Of a DNA stretch of 64,000 bases, positions 58,311-64,000 are shown piece after piece. Numbering within the stretch: the first letter of the stretch is position 1; each line of letters starts with the position of its first letter. This DNA comes from Actinoallomurus sp963799975 (lineage in GTDB: Bacteria > Actinomycetota > Actinomycetes > Streptosporangiales > Streptosporangiaceae). Both the position numbers and the translations under genes were made by a program. Under the pieces are notes generated by a model. It was not told where the DNA came from. It did no database searches and saw only the letters and a list, made by a program, of their open reading frames with translations. Location: contig CAWCZF010000003.1 of assembly GCA_963799975.1 (NCBI GenBank), positions 1-64,000 of the forward strand, read 5' to 3'.

Positions 58311-60638
58311 GTGACGCAGGCCATAGATACGTCTCCGTCCGGCGGCGATGACGCGCCGCCCTCCCGTCCCACGGGTGAAGTCCTGCGCCGCCTGCTCGGC
58401 GAGCCGCGCAACCGCGAGCGCATCACCCACGTGGAGCACGTGCCGGCACGCTCGGGCCGACACGCCGACTGGCCCTCGTGGACGCCGCCACTGCTGCTCG
58501 ACCGCCTGCGCCACGCCGGCATCGTCCGCCCCTGGGAGCACCAGGTACGCGCCGCCGAGCTGGCGCACGAGGGCACGTCCGTGATCGTCGCCACGGGTAC
58601 GGCGTCGGGCAAGTCGCTGGCCTACCTCATGCCCGCGCTCGACGCGGTCTTCGACGGCGGCGCCGTTCTCTACCTGTCGCCGACCAAGGCCCTGGCCGCC
58701 GACCAGCTCCGCGCCCTGCGCGGACTCAAGCTCGCCCAGCTCCGCGCGGCGACGTTCGACGGCGACACGCCGCCCGAGGACCGTACGTGGGTCCGGCAGT
58801 ACGCCAACTACATACTGACAAATCCTGACATGCTCCACCGCACCGTGCTGCCCGGACACGCCCGCTGGGCCCCGTACCTCCGCCGTCTCCGCTACGTGAT
58901 CATCGACGAGGCGCACGGCTACCGCGGCGTCTTCGGCTCGCACGTCGCGCAGGTGCTGCGGCGGCTGCGGCGCGTCTGCGCGCGCTACGGCACGACGCCG
59001 GTCTTCATCCTGGCCTCGGCGACCGCGTCCGCTCCCGGCGAGGCCGCCTCACGGCTCACGGGCCTTCGCGTCGCCGAGGTGTCCGACGACGCCTCCCCGC
59101 GCGGCGCGACGTCGTTCGCGCTCTGGGAGCCGCCGCTCACCGAGTTGCGCGGCGAGCACGACGCGCCCGTACGCCGCACCGCGACCGCCGAGGCCGCCGA
59201 CCTGCTGGCGGACCTCGTCGTGGAGGACGTGCAGACGCTGGCCTTCGTACGCTCGCGGCGGGGCGCCGAGTCGGTCGCGCTCGGCGCCAAGCGTGCCCTG
59301 GCCGAGATCTCGCCGTCGCTGCCGTCGCAGGTCGCGGCCTATCGCGCGGGCTTCCTGCCGGAGGAGCGGCGTGCGCTGGAGAAGGCGCTGCGGTCCCGTT
59401 CCCTGATCGGCCTCGCCTCGACGAACGCCCTCGAACTCGGCGTCGACGTGTCCGGCCTCGACTCGGTGATCGTCTGCGGCTGGCCGGGCACACGCGCGTC
59501 ACTGTGGCAGCAGGCGGGCCGGGCCGGACGCTCCGGCCAGGAGGCGCTCGCGGTGCTGATCGCCCGCGACGACCCGCTCGACACCTACCTCGTGCACCAC
59601 CCGTCGGCGATCTTCGGCACGCCGGTCGAGGCGACCGTTCTCGATCCGGACAACCCGTACGTTCTGGCTCCGCACCTGTGCGCCGCGGCCTCGGAACTGC
59701 CGCTGACCGAGGCGGACCTGCCGATGTTCGGCCCGTCGGCCCCCTTGGTCGTCGCCGATCTCGTACGGCGGGGGATGCTGCGGCACCGTCCGGCGGGCTG
59801 GTTCTGGACCAAACGCGAGCGAGCCGGCGACCTGGCCGACATCCGCGGCGCCGGCGGGCCGCCCGTACAGGTCGTGGAGGCCGCCACGGGACGCCTCTTG
59901 GGCACCGTCGACGAGCCGTCCGCGCACACGACGGTCCACGACGGCGCGGTCTACCTGCACCAGGGCGAGTCGTACGTCGTGCAGACCCTCCAGCTCGACG
60001 ACTCGGTGGCCCTGGTCGAGGCGGCCGACCCCGACTACACGACAACGGCGCGCGACGTCACCGACATCTCGATCCTGGAGACCCTGCGCTCCACGTCCTG
60101 GGGCGAGGCCACGCTGTGCTTCGGCACCGTGGAGGTGACACGCCAGGTCGTCTCGTACCAGATGAGACGCCTGGCGAGCGGCCAGGTCCTGGGCGAACGA
60201 CCACTCACCCTGCCGCCGCGTACGCTGCGGACCCGCGCGGTGTGGTGGACGCTGCCGGAGTCGTCGCTCTCACTCGATGACGTGGCCGGGTCGGCCCACG
60301 CGGCCGAGCACGCCTCGATCGGCCTGCTGCCGCTGTTCGCCACGTGCGACCGCTGGGACATCGGCGGCGTGTCGACCGCCCTGCACCCGGACACCGAACG
60401 CATGACGGTCTTCGTCTACGACGGCCACGAGGGCGGAGCGGGCTTCGCCGAGCGCGGCTACGAACGCGCCCCGTCCTGGCTCCGCTCAACCCGCGAGGTC
60501 ATCGCCGCGTGCGAGTGCGACCACGGATGCCCGTCGTGCATCCAGTCGCCGAAATGCGGCAACGGAAACGAGCCACTGGACAAACACGGGGCGCTGGACC
60601 TCCTGGACGCACTGCTGAAGCAGGCGCCGCAGGAGTAA
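58311..60638 (+). CDS. DEAD/DEAH-box helicase with DUF1998 (MrfA/YprA type)
   Basis: A 775-residue superfamily 2 helicase. Motif I ATGTASGKS, motif II IIDEAHGYRG, motif III ILASATAS and motif VI WQQAGRAGRSG define the motor. The C-terminal DUF1998 region ends in CECDHGCPSCIQSPKCG, four cysteines of a probable zinc site. B. subtilis MrfA of this family acts in mitomycin C lesion repair. In mycobacteria the homologue lies in the helicase/TadE/secretion neighbourhood, as here. The GTG at 58311 abuts AAGGA, an unusually short spacing, so the start is uncertain. Confidence 0.93.
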   Translation: MTQAIDTSPSGGDDAPPSRPTGEVLRRLLGEPRNRERITHVEHVPARSGRHADWPSWTPPLLLDRLRHAGIVRPWEHQVRAAELAHEGTSVIVATGTASGKSLAYLMPALDAVFDGGAVLYLSPTKALAADQLRALRGLKLAQLRAATFDGDTPPEDRTWVRQYANYILTNPDMLHRTVLPGHARWAPYLRRLRYVIIDEAHGYRGVFGSHVAQVLRRLRRVCARYGTTPVFILASATASAPGEAASRLTGLRVAEVSDDASPRGATSFALWEPPLTELRGEHDAPVRRTATAEAADLLADLVVEDVQTLAFVRSRRGAESVALGAKRALAEISPSLPSQVAAYRAGFLPEERRALEKALRSRSLIGLASTNALELGVDVSGLDSVIVCGWPGTRASLWQQAGRAGRSGQEALAVLIARDDPLDTYLVHHPSAIFGTPVEATVLDPDNPYVLAPHLCAAASELPLTEADLPMFGPSAPLVVADLVRRGMLRHRPAGWFWTKRERAGDLADIRGAGGPPVQVVEAATGRLLGTVDEPSAHTTVHDGAVYLHQGESYVVQTLQLDDSVALVEAADPDYTTTARDVTDISILETLRSTSWGEATLCFGTVEVTRQVVSYQMRRLASGQVLGERPLTLPPRTLRTRAVWWTLPESSLSLDDVAGSAHAAEHASIGLLPLFATCDRWDIGGVSTALHPDTERMTVFVYDGHEGGAGFAERGYERAPSWLRSTREVIAACECDHGCPSCIQSPKCGNGNEPLDKHGALDLLDALLKQAPQE

Positions 60639-60721
60639 CTTTGCGACTTGACCGAATCACCACTTTGGTTAGATCGTGACTCGTCTCTGAAATCCCGCCC
60701 CCGTCCTTCGGGAGACGTCCG

Positions 60722-61123
60722 ATGATCCTCTTGGGAATCCTCCTGGCGGGCGCCGCCGTGTGCGTCGCCGTCGGCATCGTCGCGGAGAACTCAACCCCGG
60801 CGACGTTGAGCGTTTTCGGCCAGAATGTTCCCGGCGTCACGTCGGAGGCCCAGGTCTTCGTAGCGGGAATCATCGTCGCCGTCTTCTTCGTGATCGGCCT
60901 GGCGATAGCGTCCCTGGCGCTGGGCAGGTCGATGCGAGTTCGGCAGGAACTGCGCAACCTGCGGGAGGAACGCGAGGAGTCGCTGAGCGCACTGGAGATG
61001 GAACGCCAGCAGCTCCAGCGCGAACTCGCCCGCGCCCGGGGCAACCGTACGACCCAGACCACGACCGACGTTCCGGTCGCCGGCACCCGAGATCGAGACC
61101 CGGTCTCCCCGTTCTTCGACTAG
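60722..61123 (+). CDS. LapA-domain (DUF1049) membrane protein, 133 aa
   Basis: Two hydrophobic segments (residues about 2-20 and 42-66) followed by a coiled-coil tail (RQELRNLREEREESLSALEMERQQLQREL), the layout of LapA/DUF1049 family proteins. It is probably a small membrane scaffold; the function in actinobacteria is unknown. GGGAGA precedes ATG 60722. It lies 83 bases after the helicase and may be cotranscribed. Confidence 0.8.
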   Translation: MILLGILLAGAAVCVAVGIVAENSTPATLSVFGQNVPGVTSEAQVFVAGIIVAVFFVIGLAIASLALGRSMRVRQELRNLREEREESLSALEMERQQLQRELARARGNRTTQTTTDVPVAGTRDRDPVSPFFD

Positions 61124-61426
61124 CCCGCCCACCCGCCGACGCCGGCCGGAGACGGCGAGCCCACGCGTCGTCCCCGACCGGGAGTGGAGATGGAGCGGTG
61201 CGGGCTCTATGACCCGGACTTCTACCGCGAGAACCCCGGCGCGTACGCGCCCTGGTCCGAGGGACCCGTCGTGCCCTGGGTGTGGGCTGGTCGCTCCGCG
61301 ACGACCGGGGGAAGCCCGGCGAACCCACGCCGGGACCGCACGCGCAGCGACATCGGACACGAACCGGTCCAGACGACCTTCGTGATGTTGAGCCACTGAC
61401 CAGCCACGCTCACTGCCGTAGCGCTC
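61124..61426. other. gene-free interval
   Basis: No supported frame. A 71-codon frame on the + strand at 61184-61399 has no clear start signal and no family resemblance, so it is not called. The interval ends at the remains of the repeat tail of the converging surface-protein gene. Confidence 0.45.
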
Positions 61427-61560
61427 TCATCCGCCGGCCGCACTCTCTCCGCCGACCGCGCTCTCCGCGTCCGTCACGCTCTCTGCGTCAGCCGCGCTCT
61501 CTGCGTGCGTCACGCTCTGCGTCGGTCACGCTCTCTGCGTCGGTCGCGGGGGACGCGTCG
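61427..61560 (-). repeat. 18-bp coding repeat with a 2-nt frame break
   Basis: On the minus strand, units of the form GCAGAGAGCGTGACCGAC encode the hexapeptide AESVTD, repeated about five times with drift. One unit reads GCAGAGCGTGAC, lacking two bases (an AG dinucleotide), which shifts the frame and ends the protein at 61488. If the two bases are restored, the repeat continues in frame to a TGA at 61427-61429. Confidence 0.75.
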
Positions 61561-62504
61561 GTCGCGGTGGGGTCGTCGTCCGGAACGGCCTCGGCCTCGG
61601 CCCCCACGGGGTCCGGGATGGCACCGGTGACGATCTCATCGTCAGTCGGCAGGCTGGTCCCGGTCCTCGCGAAAGCCGCCCGCGGCCTCCGGCGACCGCC
61701 CGCAGTCCGCGTACCGCCTCTGGTGAGCTGAGCGGCTTCGGCAGCGAGGCGCTGACGCCGTGACCACATGCCCAGGTGCGCCGAGATGACCAACAGGACC
61801 AGCGCGATGGCGAGACTCTGCCCCCACTTGATCGGTGCGGTCTGCGAGACATCGTGCGCCGTCGGCTGGGTAGGCGGGGCGGCGACCTGCGGGTCGGGGG
61901 TGGGGTAAGTGAAGCCAAGACCGGAACCATCGGGCGCCACAGCGGGCAGGCTGAACGGCGAGGCACCACTCAGCGGGTTGAGCGGGTAGTCGTCGCCACC
62001 CGCCGCACTCCCGCCGGCCCCGGTCGGCAGCCCGCCGGCGCGGCCTTCCGAGCCACCGCCGACACCATCGCCCGGCCGAGCAGACCCGCCCGGCGTGGTG
62101 CGATGGGTCGGCTTCGACGAACTCGCCTTGTCCTTCACCGAGAAGCCCGCGGTCTTGTATGTGCACGAAGTGCCGTTCCCGATGACCGCCAGGGTGAAGC
62201 GACCCGCCTGAGGGACGGTCACGTCCCCCCGGATCGTGCCGTTCGTGACACTGTTGCCGACCTGCTTGTTCAGGCCGGGACCGGAGATCTGCAGATGGGC
62301 CTTCAGAAGCATCAACCCGCTGATCTGGGCACTGACGTGCACCGTCGATCCGGTGGTGACCGTACCCGCGGGGCCGCTGATGGTGGCACTGGCGAACGGC
62401 GGACATCCGGAAGCCACAGCGGGCCGACTCACACCGACGGCGATCACGGCACCGGCCATCGGAGTCATCAGCATGACCGCCATGGCCTTGCGGACCCTCG
62501 TCAC
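61488..62504 (-). CDS. exported/membrane-anchored protein with repeat tail, 338 aa
   Basis: Function unknown. It has an N-terminal signal segment (AMAVMLMTPMAGAVIAVGV), an Ig-like or beta-sandwich extracellular part with two Cys (residues about 35-125), a long Gly/Pro/Ser-rich linker, one membrane helix (SLAIALVLLVISAHLGMW) and an acidic cytoplasmic tail ending in the AESVTD-type repeat. GTG 62504 has GAAGGGA upstream. The tail seems truncated by a two-base loss inside the repeat; the intact form would end at 61427. Confidence 0.72.
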   Translation of the reverse strand: MTRVRKAMAVMLMTPMAGAVIAVGVSRPAVASGCPPFASATISGPAGTVTTGSTVHVSAQISGLMLLKAHLQISGPGLNKQVGNSVTNGTIRGDVTVPQAGRFTLAVIGNGTSCTYKTAGFSVKDKASSSKPTHRTTPGGSARPGDGVGGGSEGRAGGLPTGAGGSAAGGDDYPLNPLSGASPFSLPAVAPDGSGLGFTYPTPDPQVAAPPTQPTAHDVSQTAPIKWGQSLAIALVLLVISAHLGMWSRRQRLAAEAAQLTRGGTRTAGGRRRPRAAFARTGTSLPTDDEIVTGAIPDPVGAEAEAVPDDDPTATDASPATDAESVTDAERDARRERG

Positions 62505-62928
62505 GACGCCGTCCCTTCGTCGAGCACCTTCCACCGTCACCGCCAGGAACCCCGCCACCTGCGGTAGTCCCCGAACGGCAGTCGCCTGGTATCCGGAGCC
62601 TGCTAGCCGATACCCGAGTGAACGCGAACCCCCGCGCCCTCAAGCCAGACCGTCCAGCAACCTATCGGACCGTGTCTCTAATAGAGGCACGGATCTACAC
62701 AAATTGCAACGATCACAGTCGATATGAGTGACGCCCACAGACGGGGGGCCGAACACCCTGGCGCGCAGATCCACTGTCGGCCCCTGCGGCGCCAGATCGA
62801 AGGCCCAAGGCGATGTTTCTGGCGCTGGGTCCGCCACGAGCTGGACCGCCTCGAGCGCGGTGGAGACTCGACCCCAACCTGCGGTGCTACCTCCAAGGCC
62901 CAGCGATGGCTCAGACACAAACCAGGAA
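62505..62928. other. gene-free interval
   Basis: These 424 bases hold the upstream region of the surface-protein gene and, at 62670-62692, a long palindrome. Frames on either strand lack start signals and codon bias, and I call none. Confidence 0.5.
62670..62692. promoter_or_regulatory. 23-bp near-perfect palindrome
   Basis: CCGTGTCTCTA and TAGAGGCACGG surround a single A; the 11-bp arms differ at one position. It lies in an AT-richer stretch 166 bases upstream of the surface-protein start and is a candidate regulator-binding site. Confidence 0.5.
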
Positions 62929-63399
62929 TCAAAGGCGCACTCGGACGCGTGCCTCTAAGCCACCACCGTGGTCCGATCCCGCAGCACCGCAGCACCCGCG
63001 CTCACGCCCGGGCGCGCCTCGCGGCCCAAGGATTCGCTGCGGGCCGGCCCGAGCATGCGCGGTCGCCGTCAAGCGCCCCATGGCTGGGACATGCCGAACC
63101 TCCGATGTCACCGTCACCTCCGACACGTAGCCCCGAAGCACGCACCGTCGAAGTCTCCCCCCAGAGCCGCGCGCGATCAGGGCCGCCAGCCGACACGCAC
63201 TCCGCGTCCCGTCGGCAGCGTGCGCGGCCGCAGCGAGCGCCGCAAGATCCGCCGCCGCATACGCCCGATGCCGAGCCACGCGTACGCCGCCCACCGTCAT
63301 TGCCATCACCGCAACCGCCCAGGTCAGGCCGATCAGCGCGAGCATCCACACCGTGCCTGATCCACGGTCAGACCGCCGCGCCCTCCAAGACGCTGTCAT
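62929..63399 (-). CDS. TadE-like protein of the helicase/secretion neighbourhood (Rv3654c-like)
   Basis: A 156-residue protein starting at ATG 63399, seven bases after GGAAGGGG. The core DRGSGTVWMLALIGLTWAVA followed by GVRVARHRAYAAADLAALAAA is the TadE/TadG-like pattern of the small proteins found beside the MrfA-type helicase in mycobacteria and other actinobacteria. It has one membrane helix. The C-terminal 50 residues are Gly/Arg-rich and longer than usual. Its normal companion minor pilin and prepilin genes are not seen in the next 600 bases. Confidence 0.72.
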   Translation of the reverse strand: MTASWRARRSDRGSGTVWMLALIGLTWAVAVMAMTVGGVRVARHRAYAAADLAALAAAAHAADGTRSACRLAALIARGSGGRLRRCVLRGYVSEVTVTSEVRHVPAMGRLTATAHARAGPQRILGPRGAPGRERGCCGAAGSDHGGGLEARVRVRL

Positions 63400-63405
63400 C
63401 CACAT

Positions 63406-64000
63406 CCCCTTCCAATAACGACACGGACTCCTTGAGGCCAGCCCAAGCCACATCAGGAACGCCAACGACGACGACCCGCACCACGCACGACACGACACCC
63501 GTGTCCCGCACCCAAGCGCATCTCCCCACGGCCAGCCGACCCCCGTACAGCCATACAGCGATGGGACACCGGGGCCGCAGTTGCGTGGACGACGGCAACG
63601 CTTGGGCGATGGGCCGCAGCGCGTGGGCAGACGGGCGACTAGGTAATGGGTGCGGTGCGCTGGGGCAACAGGCGCCGTGCCGACAGAGCGACAGGTCGCG
63701 GACCGGCTGAGGTGGCGGGGGCGGCGCACGGCGTCGGATTGGCAGGCGTCGCCCGCCGCGGGATGCCTCCCTCCAGGATGACCGGTGAATGCCGAGGCGG
63801 ACGGCGGCGTGTCCTCACCAAACTTTCGGTTCCCCTCCTACCCAAAGCCAGGGGTGAGAGCGCGGGCCGCCGCGATGTCGCGCACGTCGGTGTCACGTGC
63901 AGCCCCGTTCACGCCGCCTTCCGACCTGGCCGCCATATCGCAGCCACCGTTGACCACGTCCCTTCCGATCGCTGCCACCCGTTCACCATCTCCTTCCGAT
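63406..64000. other. window end without supported genes; possible decayed tad region
   Basis: On the minus strand a TadE-type minor pilin would be expected here by comparison with mycobacteria, but none of the three frames shows its hallmark. The open frames in this stretch are short or rich in Arg/Pro/Cys, as non-coding high-GC DNA gives. The last 100 bases hold tandem repeats, listed separately. Confidence 0.45.
63899..64000. repeat. imperfect tandem repeats of about 31 bp at the window edge
   Basis: Two adjacent copies at 63940-63970 and 63971-64000 share GC(A/T)GCCACC, then CACC or CCAC, and end CCTTCCGAT; a third, more diverged copy is at 63899-63924. On the minus strand each begins with ATCGGAAGG. 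The array may continue beyond the window. Confidence 0.6.

Noticed and set aside
61184..61399. 71-codon frame after the LapA-like gene
   Set aside because: No ribosome-binding site, no conserved look and a Pro/Arg/Gly-rich tail; probably chance in GC-rich DNA.
62724..63710. 328-codon open frame on the + strand over the TadE-like gene
   Set aside because: Low-complexity Ser/Pro/Arg product without initiation signals; the opposite strand carries the recognisable TadE-like core.
1..64000. tRNA genes, integrases, transposases or attachment sites
   Set aside because: I looked for T-loop GTTCGA/GTTCAA contexts with paired arms and for recombinase motifs and found none convincing; the defence segment therefore has no visible mobility gene.

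Overview
The window is very GC-rich chromosomal DNA from a filamentous actinobacterium. The gene set is a BldG-type anti-sigma antagonist, a RsbW-like kinase, CatR/FurA with its catalase, a proton-pumping pyrophosphatase, an actinobacterial QcrB, a mycobacterial-style helicase/TadE neighbourhood and many NarL-type two-component systems. This points to Streptosporangiales/Thermomonosporaceae or a close relative; the genus is inference. I saw no tRNA, rRNA, CRISPR array, integrase or transposase.

Positions 780-7392 hold the accessory part, a compact operon on the + strand that looks like an antiviral or restriction locus. It encodes an XRE-HTH plus GHKL (MutL/MORC-like) ATPase, two proteins I do not recognise joined by ATGA overlaps, a C5-cytosine methyltransferase homologue whose catalytic cysteine is replaced by arginine, a second C5-methyltransferase with an intact PCQ motif, and a Vsr-type endonuclease. 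The ATPase gene carries four single-base frame breaks, all of the deletion type; adding four bases restores one 689-codon frame. This resembles the known class of MutL/MORC ATPase + C5-methylase + Vsr restriction loci, but without the usual Z1 or SNF2 partners and with two unknown subunits and a methylase pseudoenzyme. It is the best candidate here for an undescribed system.

Positions 7560-33600 are ordinary chromosome: a lipoprotein-like serine protease, a flavoprotein disulfide reductase, an orphan cytochrome b, an IclR regulator with a beta-hydroxyacid dehydrogenase, a ferritin-like protein, an RlpA-like protein, GH1 beta-glucosidase, CapA-like protein and a class V aminotransferase. Four histidine kinase/NarL-type response regulator pairs lie here, two of them with ABC exporters. 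Palindromes in front of the two ABC-linked modules are probable response-regulator sites. Positions 33750-46020 carry furA-katA, a DUF2231-Rieske fusion, a cysteine hydrolase, cupin/XRE, TSUP and ABC genes, an RDD protein with a long QQPGYGQ-type repeat, DUF2752, a PP2C phosphatase and a fifth two-component pair.

Positions 46100-64000 hold SDR, MFS and QueA-like genes, a VapBC-like pair, serB, a FUSC membrane protein, sixA translationally coupled to a 37-residue membrane peptide, hppA, the RsbW-like/BldG pair, a MrfA-type helicase, LapA-like protein, a surface protein with a frame-broken 18-bp repeat tail, and a lone TadE-like gene followed by degenerate DNA with tandem repeats at the window edge. 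Many genes begin six or seven bases after a TANNNT hexamer with no Shine-Dalgarno sequence, so leaderless translation is probably common.
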